This document shows positions 13,801 to 47,556 of a DNA stretch of 64,000 bases, piece after piece. This stretch comes from Piscicola geometra (lineage: Eukaryota > Annelida > Clitellata > Hirudinida > Piscicolidae), in assembly GCA_943735955.1 (NCBI GenBank), contig OX030968.1, positions 4,105,434 through 4,169,433 of the forward strand. The letters are read 5' to 3'. How positions within the stretch are numbered: position 1 is the stretch's first letter; each line of letters begins with the position of its first letter. A program made the position numbers and the translations under genes. Under the pieces are notes generated by a model. It was not told the DNA's origin. It saw only the letters and a program-made list of their open reading frames with translations, and did not search any database.

Positions 13801-14966
13801 TGGGATGGGTTTGGGATAGATGGAATGGGTTTGGGATAGGTGAAATGGGCTTGAGATAGGTGGGATGGGCTTGGGTGGAATAGGTGGATGGGTTTGGGAT
13901 AGGTGGGATGGGTTTGGGATAGGTGGGATGGGTTTGGGATAGGTGGGATGGGTTTGGGATAGGTGGGATGGGTTTGGGATAGGTGGGATGGGTTTGGGTG
14001 GGATAGGTGAGATGGGCTTGGGTGAGATAGGTGGATGGGTTTGGGATAGGTGGGATGGGTTTGGGATAGGTGGGATGGGTTTGGGATAGGTGGAATGGGC
14101 TTGGGTGGGATAGGTGAATGGGTTTGGGATAGGTGGGATGGGTTTGGGATAGGTGGGATGGGTTTGGGATAGGTGGGATGGGTTTGGGATAGGTGGGATG
14201 GGTTTGGGATAGGTGGAATGGGCTTGGGTGGGATAGGTGAATGGGTTTAGGATAGGTGGGATGGGTTTGGGATAGGTGAGATGGGTTTGGGATAGGTGGG
14301 ATGGATTTGGGATAGGTGGGATGGGTTTGGGATAGGTGGGATGGGTTTGGCATAGGTAGGATGGGTGGGATTTTGAGTGGGTTGGATGGGTTTAGGATGG
14401 GTGGGTTTGAGGTGGTTAAGATTGAGGTGGTTGGGATGGGTGAATTGCATGGAATAGATTAGATTGGATGGGATAAAATAGGGTGAGATTGGATGGAATG
14501 GGGTGCAGTTGAAATTATGGAGTACAAAAAGATTGGATGGGATTTGAATATTATTGATTACATGAGATGGCATGAGGTGTGCTGGCACAAAAAGAAATGC
14601 AATGATATAAAATAGGGTGATCCCAGAGAGAGAGTGATGGAAATGGAATCGATCCATCACAGGCGGTAATCATTGAGATATGGGATGAGACCAGAATTCA
14701 TTTTTAGACTATTCTGTATTATTTTAACATGCCGCGAAAATGAAATTTTTATTTATTATTTTATTATTTATTTAGAATTTTTATGTCGATGATAAACTGT
14801 AAGTAAATAAAACTTTTGGCATTAATATTGGGCCATTAGAAACACCTTATCTAATCACTGCAGGGATGATCACTATGCAACTATAATCAGCTTTGAAGGA
14901 CTCCAATTATGTAGTCATCAGTCATGCTACTGATGATGATGATGATGATGATGATGAGGGTGGTGG

Positions 14967-15003
<37 letters not shown>

Positions 15004-15799
15004 GATTGCGGTGATGATGATGACGATCAGTCATACTACTGATGATGATGATGACGATGATGATGATGATGGTGGTGGTGATGATGACGATATTCATACT
15101 ACTGATGATGATGATGACGATGATGATGATGATGGTGGTGGTGATGATGATGACAATTGGTCAGACTACTGATGATGATTATCAGTCATAGAGATAATAT
15201 AATTTGGAGAATATTTACTTCAGTCACCTACTTCAACCTTCATTCCAACCAACCACAACCCCAACTTCCTTCCCTCAAACACCACTCCACCAACCCACCC
15301 CAACCCCAACTCCCTTCCATCAAACACCACTCCACCAACCCACCCCATCCTCATCATCATCACCACCCCCAACCCACCTCGATGTCATAAACCCTCAAGT
15401 AGTAGGACCTCTTGCCGTTGTCCTTGATGAAGGTTGCCACCCCCACATGCTTCTTGACCCAGCGGTTGTACGAGGGTGCGTCTGCCGTGTACACCTGAGC
15501 CACCCCACTTGCCAGAACCTTGGATGGATGGTGGGGCGAGAGGGAGGAGTTTGAGTGTGACTTGGTGGGATTGTGACAAAATCAATATGTTTTGGGTGTG
15601 CTGTGCTAGTTGGGTGGAATGAGAATTTTTTTTGAGATTATTATTTTTAAAAATTCGAAAATTATTTATTTTGAATTTTCTGATTGAATTGGAAAAAGCG
15701 TACAACGCATTTTGGGCCTGTTAGCTGGAAGAGGGTTTCGTTCTCATTCCTCAGAAGAAGGATGGAAGGCTGGTTGGCTTGACTCGTTTTCTGACTCAT
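242..15799 (-). CDS. WASL: Neural Wiskott-Aldrich syndrome protein (N-WASP), ten exons, 3-prime end off window
   Basis: Activates the Arp2/3 complex downstream of Cdc42 to nucleate branched actin. Exons on the minus strand, in transcript order: 15799-15704, 15518-15378, 5451-5365, 4778-4711, about 4460-4391, 4149-4100, 3989-3913, 3826-3742, 3509-2928, 356-242. Phases agree at every junction, giving about 457 codons. The start ATG at 15799 begins [16 protein letters not shown]. Exons 1-4 encode a WH1 domain ([32 protein letters not shown]). A basic KKGKKGK stretch precedes the CRIB/GBD ([42 protein letters not shown]). The 582-nt exon encodes a proline-rich region with PPSLPPS repeats, then two WH2 motifs ([14 protein letters not shown] and [14 protein letters not shown]). 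Exon 356-242 matches the segment before the acidic tail ([16 protein letters not shown]). The acidic C-terminal exon is not seen and should lie left of position 1. The exon at 4460-4391 is the least certain. Intron 2 is about 9.9 kb, almost all minisatellite. Confidence 0.93.
362..662. repeat. (GGT)n/(GAT)n microsatellite in a WASL intron
   Basis: About 300 bp of GGT triplets interrupted by GAT and GTT. It starts just before the acceptor of exon 356-242, so the WASL pre-mRNA reads (ACC)n there. All frames are open, which creates false Gly and Val ORFs. Confidence 0.95.
758..2324 (-). mobile_element. hAT-type DNA transposon, decayed copy A, with 8-bp TSD
   Basis: A 1567-bp element with ends TAGAGGTCGGAC and GGTCCAACCTCTA, flanked by the perfect 8-bp repeat TAGCCTAC (750-757 and 2325-2332), as expected for hAT. 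Both ends carry subterminal repeats of the word CGGGAACGGGA. On the minus strand 1364-1158 encodes a hAT dimerisation-domain remnant ([19 protein letters not shown]). Further transposase pieces lie at 1380-1800 but are broken by stops, so the copy cannot make transposase. It is the same family as the copies at 33247 and 37364, and sits in the WASL intron between the second WH2 exon and exon 356-242. Confidence 0.9.
2337..2925. repeat. CCCATCCCAACCAA-type minisatellite
   Basis: About 590 bp of 14-bp units alternating CCCATCCCAACCAA and CCAATCCCAACCAA. It begins right beside the TSD of hAT copy A and ends at the donor of WASL exon 3509-2928. On the minus strand it is G-rich (TTGGTTGGGATGGG). 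ORFs here in several frames are repeat shadows. Confidence 0.93.
3527..3737. repeat. (GAT/GATAAT)n microsatellite, WASL intron
   Basis: Imperfect GATGATTAGAATGATAAT repeats fill the intron between WASL exons 3826-3742 and 3509-2928. Confidence 0.85.
4150..4385. repeat. (GAT)n then (CAT)n microsatellite, WASL intron
   Basis: GAT triplets at 4150-4215 and CAT triplets at 4250-4380 form an inverted pair in one short intron and could fold into an imperfect hairpin in the transcript. Confidence 0.85.
4781..4965. repeat. (GAT/GGT)n microsatellite, WASL intron
   Basis: GAT and GGT triplets begin directly at the acceptor of WASL exon 4778-4711, so the transcript reads a CAT/ACC tract running into the AG. 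Confidence 0.88.
5035..5364. repeat. C-rich CCAACCCCTCCCCCCTC repeat, WASL intron
   Basis: About 330 bp of diverged repeats of CAACCACCAACCCCTCCCCC, some with CACATCACCA inserts, next to the donor of WASL exon 5451-5365. Confidence 0.85.
5464..14400. repeat. Giant G-rich minisatellite with higher-order repeats
   Basis: About 8.9 kb of head-to-tail units of GGGATGGGTTTGGGATAGGT (20 bp) and the 24-bp variant that contains GGGCTTGGGTGGGATAGGT, roughly 400 or more units. It fills WASL intron 2. Each unit has three GGG runs with loops of at most seven bases, so neighbouring units make an almost continuous series of canonical G-quadruplex motifs on the plus strand, which is the WASL template strand. 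Marker variants recur at regular distances (see findings). Beyond about 14350 the array degrades into GATGGGAT-like sequence as far as 14640. A 440-codon minus ORF (13031-14353) reading [15 protein letters not shown] is a repeat shadow. Confidence 0.96.
14930..15175. repeat. (GAT)n microsatellite with internal duplication
   Basis: GAT/GAC triplets in WASL intron 2. A roughly 75-bp block that starts with the word CATACTACTGATGATGATGA is repeated near 15030 and 15090. Confidence 0.85.
15240..15370. repeat. Short tandem duplication, C/A-rich
   Basis: A block of about 50 bp (core CACCACTCCACCAACCCACC) occurs twice, then runs into CATCATCACCACC at the donor of WASL exon 15518-15378. Confidence 0.7.
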
Positions 15800-16991
15800 T
15801 ATTCACCTTTAAAAATTAAATAAATTTAAATTTAAATCTTCTTAAAAACTCATTTTCACTTCAAGTAGTTTGGATAAATTCACATCCGGGATATTATTTA
15901 TCACCTTTAAATGATTGGTTTTATCAAAAAATTATCATCAAATAATTCAAGTAAACTGTGAAAAAAAGATTTTATAAAAGTGAATTTTAAAGATATTACG
16001 AAAATATTATTCTAAATACATACCTTTACTTTTATTTTATAGTTTAAAATGTAGGACTTAACAATATTTGTTAAAATTGTTAGAAAAGTAAAATGTATTA
16101 TTTGTGGTTAAATCTTCAACTTTTCAAAAAAAAGTATTTTCAAACAAAATATTTCTATGGTAATCTTACCTAACCAAATAAATTACCATGGAAACCTAAT
16201 TGGACAGGTTAATTAATTGCCGTCCTAGATAACGATGGGGCTTTTATAGGCTGAAAATGACTGAAAAAGAATAAATAAAAATGAAAATGACTGAAAAAGA
16301 AGAAAAAAAGAATGAAAAGGATAATGGCGTCTCAGCAAAATATCACTACCAAGCTCTCGTCTCCAAACCTCACTTTTCCAACACGTCTTCTTTTGGAGAA
16401 GATTACCTACAGATAGAGTAGTAGTTTGTACTAAAAAAATCAATAACAGAATTTTTATTTTGAAAAGTCTCAAATAAATTTTAGAAGACAGATAAATACA
16501 CACACGCACACGCATTTACATGTATGTAACGCACGCTCAGCCATTCTCACCCACAGACACACCAAAAAACAATCTTCCATCGCACACATCATCTTCAACC
16601 ATTTCTCACGACTCCATCCCATTCTATTCCACCTTCACCCCAACGACAACAACAAGCACAACATTACCATCAAGCACAAGCACAACATTACCATCAAGCA
16701 CAAGCACAACATTACCATCAAGCACAAGCACAACAATCCCAACCTACACTACAACAACCAAAATAACAACCACAGCTCTCCCACAATAACATCAACCCCA
16801 AAAACACGTAAACACAACAACAACAACAACCCCAAAATCAACAACACACTAACAACCCCAGCGACCACCACAACAACAACCACAACAGCAACAACTACAA
16901 ATAACACGCAACCCTAACAACTACACCAACAAAAAACACAACAACCACGAATTCCACAACCAACCACAACCACCACAACCACAACACACAG
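15800..16991. promoter_or_regulatory. Divergent intergenic region between WASL and CFAP44
   Basis: The WASL start codon is at 15799 (minus) and the first CFAP44 exon I can place starts at 16992 (plus). The 1.2 kb between must hold the WASL promoter and probably the upstream CFAP44 exon or exons, which I could not identify. It is AT-rich to about 16500, then AC-rich. A 24-bp unit (ACAACATTACCATCAAGCAC plus AAGC) is repeated three times at 16655-16735. No clear TATA box or other motif can be assigned. Confidence 0.4.
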
Positions 16992-39959
<22,968 letters not shown>

Positions 39960-40155
39960 TCGGCAGGGAAATTTGCGGAAAACTCGATTTATTGTTTTTT
40001 AAATCATTAAATATTTTTTCAATTATAATCTCTAATTTAAAAATATGGCTGATTAAAAATATGAATTCTGTAAGTGCTTTTTAAATAATTGTTAAACTAG
40101 TTGAGTGCTTGATGATTTATTCTAATAGTAGTCATTTTTGAAAAGTTGAAACGAT

Positions 40156-40226
40156 ATGGAATCTGAAATTGTTGCCAATTCAAGCAGTGAAATTGATAAT
40201 TTTTACACCCATCCCGCTTTTGAACG
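40156..40226 (+). CDS. Possible first exon of the next gene (tentative)
   Basis: ATG opens MESEIVANSSSEIDNFYTHP and ends at a good donor (CG|GTAATA). The phase (2) does not match the acceptor at 40430, so its link to the downstream gene is unproven. Confidence 0.3.
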
Positions 40227-40429
40227 GTAATAAACCTATTTGTGACTTTTTAGTAAATAAAGTTTTAGCTACTGCTTTGAATTGAACGCTCATACTCACC
40301 AAATCTTATGAAAACCTTTGAAGAATTTTTTCTAAAGATAGACTTTTCACAAAAGAACAAAAAACAAGTATGTTTTGTAAAAAATGCATTCAAGCAGTAT
40401 TTCAAAAGTATTTTTTTAATTTCATGCAG

Positions 40430-43400
40430 CACATATAGAAAATCAAGACTTGCAGGCGTCTTGTGTCGCCAATGATAGCGTTCAAAATGGTGGTATTCAC
40501 TTCAGTATGGAGAATTCAGAAGATTTTGATAAATGTGATATAGGCATACCTAATGATAACGCTGATGATGCTTCTACTCAAAGTTGTGATGGAAACGAAG
40601 ATGTTGATAAGAAAGATATAAATGATAAAGTTGATAGTGGTCATAAATGCGATGAACAAAGTGATGATGAGGATAAGATTGGTCGTAAACTCGAAGTTGC
40701 TGATGAAGAAATGCATGCTGATGCATTTGATGCTGAGGTGAACGATGACACGTCTCAAGAATCGCTCGCCATCGTCTCCAGAGAAGGTGGCAGACGAGTA
40801 TTTCTTTAATGATTACATTTTATTCGGTGCAAGTTTTGCTTCTATTTCAGAAAGCCGCCCCTATAAAATATGCAACATACTTTTTAGAAATATTATGCCA
40901 AAAATCTAAAAACCTTTTTTTAACGTGAAATGGAGAAATCTAATTTAAAATTATCATTAAAATGCCAGTATTTTGCTTGCTGTGCCTTCATAAGAACCAA
41001 TAGAAATCTGTCCACTGAAGTTCAGTGTGTGCCGCATTGGCGCTTCTTCTGCACCTTGTATACGCTCCAAAGAGCTTCTATGCTTTGTGGGGGAGCTTTG
41101 GTCTTCAGATTCACAAAAGTTCTCGGTTTTAATTACCGTGTTAATTTCATTACCATTTCAATCGATCGTATTACCGTCTGCCTGTCATGTGGAGTGGAGA
41201 GCGTCAGAAAATTCATTAAATTCCAGTTTTAATTTTAATTATGTTTTCATATAGATTCATAGATTCATTTAATTAGAACTGACTATAAATTGCGTCGGCC
41301 TATTTATCAAAAGTTCAATTTAACATTGCAAGAGGCGGCTTTCTGAGCAGGAACCAGAGTTGTAGCGCTTCACTCATTATAACTTTTAAGCTGTTTTAAA
41401 AATTTGATTTGCAAAATGTGAAAGTCGATCGCCTTCACTGAATTTATAAAATAACGTTTAAACCGCCAAAATAGAATTAACGAGGTGTATGGCAACGCAA
41501 AGAGATCAACTCGAAAATGAGGTTGATAATGGTGTAGATGCTGGTGAAGAGTATGAAGGGGTTTGTGTTGGTGGTGTTTATGAAAATGGTGCTGGTGGTA
41601 GTGGTGAAGATGCTGAATATGCTGGTGGTGTTGGTGAAGATAGAGATGATGGTGTTGCTGGTGAAGATAGAGATGCTGGTGTTGTTGGTGAAGATAGAGA
41701 TGATGGTGGTGTTGGTGAAGATAGAGATGATGGTGTTGTTGGTGAAGTTAGAGATGGTGGTGGTGTTGGTGAAGATAGAGATGCTGGTGTTGTTGGTGAA
41801 GATAGAGATGATGGTGTTGTTGGAGTAGGTCACGGTGATAATGATGGTGCTGTTGGTGTAGGTCGCGGTAATGGTGATGGTGGTGTTGGTGAAGGTGGTG
41901 TCGATTGTGGAGAAGGTGTATTTGGGGGCAGCAGTGTGGTCAGTAGGGCTATGAGTTTTGAAAATGGTGAGAGTGAGGCAGTAAAGAGTGGGTTGGAGCC
42001 TATTGCTGATGATAATGATTATCAGGTAAAGACTACTGATGGGGATGCTGATGTTGAAAAGGATGAAGGTGATGATGATGATGATATTAGGAATGGTGGT
42101 TGTGGTTTGAACAGCATTGATGTGACAATGAAAACGGATAATAATAAAAATCACGATTATAATATTATTAATATGAATCATAGTTATATAAACAATGATA
42201 ATTTTATAAACAATGATAATACTATTACAAGTAATAAAAATTATTTAAATGTTAATGATATAAACAATAAAAATAATAATAGTAATAATAACCATAATAA
42301 TAGGATGAGTATGGGTAAAGATGTTATTGTAATTGATATTGATGAAGAGGGTGGTGATGATAATGATGATGACGATAATATATTTAATAACTCTTTTCAT
42401 AATAATTTAATTAGAGTTGAAGGTATGCGTGAAAATTATAAAAATTGCAATAATATGAATAATAATAATATTAATAATAGGGAATATTCCACTGTTGAAA
42501 AGGATTGTGACGATGATGTGGAAATGATTCAGATTAGTGATGTGCTGATAAATAATAATAGCAATAATAATAATAATAGTTTGACCCAAAATAACAATAG
42601 CTTGACCCAGAATAACATTAACCTGACCCAGAATAATAATAATAAGACTAATATTCAAAGACCGGGCACGCAGATGGTTCAGCAGGTTTTATCATTCAGA
42701 CCCTTGTTAAACAACACTAGTAATAAAAATAATACTAACACAAATAATAATAATAACAATAACAACAACAATAATAATAATACAAATATTGTTAGTAGAA
42801 ATAGCAAATCCAATGAGAAGAAGAAGAGTCTGGCTTCAGAGGGAGTGCAAACACCACAAGGTATTTGTCTTGAAACGTCATTCATAAGTGTGCGTCTTAT
42901 GCATGGTGCTCTATAATATTTAATTTAGTCGAAGCAATTTATGATATATTGTATCCACGCTATTACACACGCAATACACACCCACCTACTAGCAGCAGCT
43001 AAAGGGGAGGGGGTGAGGAAGGCGATTAAAAGCAAACTTAAGTTCAAGAGCATGGAACAGCTCTTGCTGCTGGGACTGCTCAAACCTGGAAAGGATGTAC
43101 TGTCACTGTTGCATCAGGTGTGGTGTCGTTAATAAGGATACTTGTGAGTGACCAACGACCAATACTACTAGTAGTACTACTACCACTACGACTGCTTCTT
43201 CTACTACTTCTACTACTACTACCACCACCACTACTTCTACGACGACCACCACCAGGGCGTGCAACACAAAGCGAGTGTACATGAAGATGGCACAATAATA
43301 GAGGCAAGTGGTAGTGAGCACGACAGACTGTTGTCATGGTACCGCAGTGTGGTCAGCACGCACAAGGCCTCATGCGTCTCACACAAGATCCTCTCTGACG

Positions 43401-44932
43401 TATGTCGACTTGTATTTTTTGTACGCTCTTCGTTCATTCGTACATGCAAGTATGCTACTCCGTATAGAAAGCTTTATACAAATCATTTGTATATCCATCC
43501 TAGTTTGATTTGTCATTGTAGCTACTCTTCCTGTTGTACTTCTTATATTTTTTTTACGGGAAAACACAAACTTATACACACAAAAAATGACAAGCTCACG
43601 CATCTATACACAAATGCACGCACACAGGTTCTATATAAAGGGAAAAGTTTGGCGAAGATAATGAGTGAGAAGGATGATGGTAAGTACAGTATATGTGTGC
43701 TGTGCATACCCATTTTCATAAAATTACATACATCATGTATTATACGTACTTTTTGCTTCAGATAGATATCCAATGACGCGGATTTGTAAAATTATCAATA
43801 TATTATTATCTATAGACATCCGATCTGACTCCCAGTAATCGCTTCTCGATATATTTTTTGTATTGAAAAACAGGCGCGCCCTATACGTAGTGTTTTAGAC
43901 ACATAATATCTTTGCTGCTTTCGTGGCAAGCCTTCGAATGCGATTATTAATACAAACTCAAATAGATGTTTTATTCAAAGGAAAGAAAAGTATCACCGGG
44001 ATAAGGTATGTTAAGCACAGTTTGTAGATAAGCTAATACATAGATTAATGAATTAACTTGAAATGAGGAATTTAATATAAATATTATATAAATAAATATT
44101 AATGAATTTTTTTTAATAAATAGAGATTATCAAATTATACTAACCGTAGACTCAGAACGGATGCAGTCAATTCACCCCACATCTCGCTTACTCCCAAACT
44201 TAGTTTTAAAAAAAAAGAAAAAACTTTTTTTCTTTGAGCAAAAAGCAACGTGCCTTCTAAAAAAATTTTCCGAGATTTGTAGATCAAACATATAAGTCAA
44301 AAGAAAAAATAATATATCCAATAAAAATCAAATTAAAGCGTGCACAGACCCGTAGCTCAGCTCAACTTGTTACCAGCTCATTCGAGAATTGCCTTGAAAG
44401 CATGGCATTCACTAATGATAACTATTTTGAGAAATCTAATTCAAAATACGAGATCTTATGAGGGGTGAATTGACCGCGATTCGGCTCAGCTCCGCGTTCG
44501 ACTGACTTGACGTTTCTCGCTTCCACGTACCCTAATAGGTCATCCTCCAGCCACGAGAGACCTGATAATGTTAATAATAACTATAATAGTTCAATTGATA
44601 ATGGAAATAATAATAAAAGTTTAATTAATCATGCTAATAATAATAAAGATGATAATAGAGTAAACTCTGTGAAGGAAATAGCGTGTAATGACGAGATAAT
44701 CGTCGGTGATGAAAACGATACCGCATCAAACAAAATAAACAACAAAATAAACAATAATAATAATAAAGACTCATGGCGTGGAAGAACAAACGAGAAGAGC
44801 AGGTCAACAAACTGGGAGGTGGTTCCAGGCGTGCATGGCCTGCACGGGGTGAGGCTGATAAGCAACCACGAGTTGTTGGCGTACAACGTGCTCGAGTGGA
44901 ATGACGACGATGACCTGCAGGACTGGAAATGA
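40430..44932 (+). CDS. RAMA-domain-like nuclear protein, acidic and Asn-rich, unnamed
   Basis: Exons: 40430-40786 (acidic), 41475-42860, 42999-43117, 43256-43399, 43628-43679, and a last exon from about 44539 to 44932 (TGA). Phases fit from 40786 to 43679; the final acceptor is unresolved and a small exon may be missing. The large exon encodes repeated GEDRDDGVVGEDRD-like units (41640-41825), then Asp-rich and poly-Asn tracts. The next three exons encode MEQLLLLGLLKPGKDVLSLL, HKASVHEDGTIIEA, LLSWYRSVVSTHKASC and VLYKGKSLAKI. That order (LLxxGLLxPG, dG.I, S/W block, YKGKxL) resembles the RAMA domain of MPND and ANKRD31, thought to bind modified DNA. The C-terminus contains NWEVVPGVHGLHG and ends in an acidic EWNDDDDLQDW. 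Orthology is not assigned. It follows CFAP44 by about 0.5 kb on the same strand. Confidence 0.7.
43735..43905. mobile_element. MITE-like element, copy 2
   Basis: Left part ATTATACGTACTTTTTGCTT and right part ATTGAAAAACAGGCGCGCCC, then TATACGTAGTGTTTTAG, match the two ends of the element at 25078-25267. It lies in the intron after exon 43628-43679. A further TIR-like fragment is at 42884-42915. Confidence 0.45.
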
Positions 44933-47556
44933 TGGCCGCCATGCTTGTCTCAAGTTAACTTATCTAGCGTTAACTGTGGAATTTTCAATTTATGTATTTT
45001 TTGGTTAGCGTTTTTGAAAGATTTAGTTTTTTTTGTTTGTTACTAAAACTTTGAATACAATTTTAATTACCGTAAAATACCAGTATATTCAGGCACTTTT
45101 AAATAAGTTTTTTCAAAATGATGAAAATATGTATTTTTCACATAATTACAAAAAATTCAATATTTTTAAATATTGGAGCTTTTTATTCATTAGTCTTTCT
45201 GTACTTAATCAAAGTAAATTGGCCAAAATAGAATTTAAATTCAGTTACGAGTATTATTATTGTCTGGCATAATCACCACCATAGACATAGTGGCCTATAA
45301 ATTATAGTCTATAATCCGATCGGACTTATGGACTGAAAATGTCCAATTCGCATCTATCAGGGATGGGTAAGTTTCAAATAGAATCTTCAAATACAAATTT
45401 CAAATCATTTCTTGAATCCTGAAACACAAATCCAAATCGAATCTAAAGATGCTCAAATCGGATAATTGAATCTTTAATTGATCAGTTATTAAAAAATTCT
45501 ATTCACGTTCTCAATAACATTTGTGTGGGAAAAAAACACAAATAAAATATGAAATAGGAAACATAGAAATTCTTCTGTAATGAATTGGGAGTTGTTCACA
45601 TATTATAAAATAATAATAATAAATTATGACAAATTTTACATTGGCTTTTCTTCATATGAAAAATCCTGAAACCAACCTCCTTTAAAAGATATAACATTTT
45701 TGCAGCCAGATACCCCCTCCACCCCTGCACACTTGTTTAAAAAAATGACCAAATTTTATTTGAAATTATAAAAAAATAAATCCAACATTTTCAAAATGAT
45801 TGTAATATTTAAAAAATGTTTAAGCTAAGAATCTAATGTTCATTTTTATAAAGAAAGAGTAAATTTATTAAAGTTTTTAATGTTCTCAAGATTCAGAAAA
45901 ATAAAATTGAGGCTTTTTATTATATATTTTAATGCACTTGATAAATATTTTTTTAACTGATATAGAAATCTTAAAAAATTTTATAAAACAAAGGTTTAAT
46001 CCACCCACTATAACACACTACTTTTCTTCGCAAATGGCTTAAAATTAAAATTGAAATAATAGAAAATAACTAATAAGGATAAGAAAGATCAGCATACAGG
46101 GGCATGTTTTTAAATAGTAGTGCTGCTGGCCCATACTTGAATTTCAAATTCGATATTAGATTTTAAATTGAATCGCTATTGCTTAAAATCGAATCCTGTT
46201 TAGGTCGAATCGAATTTCAAGTGTGTCAATATGGCTATTTTATTTGGCTCATCACTGGCGTCTATGGATTACCATGGGTTATTCTGCCATTGGTTGCACT
46301 CGAAGCTAGGACCATTGACCATTGGTCAAACCCAGAGAACTCGACTACCCGTTTACCTTTGTGACATTCTTGTTTTAATGCCCGAACTAAGTGCCCCAAA
46401 AGTTATTTTTTCGAAAAATGATTGACTTCTGAACATATGGGTGTCAGAACGATCTGGTATTTTACGATAAGAGGGTTTAGTATTTTAATAATCAAACCCT
46501 TTCAGCCCAAATATACAAATTCGTCGCCCTGTATGAAATCCGGGCCAAATGTTTTGAAAAGAATCTGCAATGTATGGAAAACCTTGAAAATGGATTGTAA
46601 TTTAGCTCTTCTTTGTCTCAAAACTTGATTTGAGGCCAGGGCTGGGCTGATGGTTTAATCAAATTTTAAAAAACTATCTCTTGAGAAAAATAGGTTTAAA
46701 TGGCTAGAAATAAGAATTTGTTTGGATGAATGGTGGAAAGAAAAACGATGAAATCGTGGTTTATTTTTAAAAACAGCTTGTAGTTTTTAAGAAAAGTCAC
46801 AACAATGAATTTAACTTGTGAATTAAACTTAAATATTTAGTAAAATATACATTTGAAAATGTTAACTTTTTTCGTAACTTTTCTATTATAAAACAATTAA
46901 ATTTAAATTAAATGTAGTTGAAAGTTTCTTAGAAGAACAACACAAACGGACAAAATCACTTTGTTTTAGACATTGACAAACTACATCATTTCGAACGCTA
47001 GAAGCGCCAATTTTCATAAAAATCGTTTAGTTTAAAACTTAAATGTCTTCTACATTTTATCATAATATCTTGGGATATTTAGAGTTAAACGACAAAATTC
47101 TTATTAAATCTTTTAAAATAATATAACAAAACTTGAATTTTCTGTTTCACAAAGGTAGAACCGTGATTTTCAGGAGAAAGTTAAGCTATGTGACGCTATG
47201 GTCCAGTCAAAAACTTGCCAATTTAGCGTCTTCGGACAGCAAATTCGCTTCAAATTTTATTTGGAAATTTCTGCTCCTTGCAAAAGTTTCAAAATATAAA
47301 TTAAAATTGAAAGAATGATTTAAAATATTAAATAAAAAATGAAGAAATTATTTAAAAGCACATGCTTTCAGCAAGGCATAGATGTAAAGAAATAATTATA
47401 ATATATTTTTATAAAACCAATAAAAGATATTTAAAACTATTGAAATTAATTAAATTTTATATATTAAAAAATTAATCTATAAAATTATACCATACCATAA
47501 AAGATAGCATAAATGAAGAAACCTACATAGCATGGAGAGTAGGCTTTAGAAGCGCC
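44933..47556. other. AT-rich intergenic DNA
   Basis: About 2.6 kb between the RAMA-like gene (ends 44932, plus) and the hnRNP gene (ends 47557, minus), two converging genes. Short ORFs (such as 46179-46364) show no recognisable motif. Near 45360 (GGGATGGGTAAGTTTCAAAT) and 46130-46220 there are AT-rich stretches with repeated AATCGAAT/TTTCAAAT words that may be an old MITE, but no convincing terminal repeats were found. Confidence 0.5.

Noticed and set aside
13031..14353. A 440-codon minus-strand ORF reading [15 protein letters not shown] repeats
   Set aside because: It is the C-rich strand of the 20-24-bp minisatellite. All its residues follow from the repeat, it has no unique sequence, and it lies in a WASL intron.
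5464..14400. Interstitial telomere repeats
   Set aside because: Units are GGGATGGGTTTGGGATAGGT, not TTAGGG. The G-rich look is similar but no run of the animal telomere hexamer exists.
16520..16789. 89-codon Thr/Ser-rich ORF as the first CFAP44 exon
   Set aside because: Its text comes mostly from a 24-bp repeat and AC-rich sequence and does not resemble the CFAP44 N-terminus.
45360..46230. A MITE bounded by GGGATGGGTAAGTTTCAAAT and a similar inverted end
   Set aside because: The two ends share AT-rich words only. No convincing inverted alignment or target duplication could be made by eye.
46179..46628. Small plus-strand ORFs (61-68 codons)
   Set aside because: No motif, no splice context, and composition equal to the surrounding intergenic DNA.
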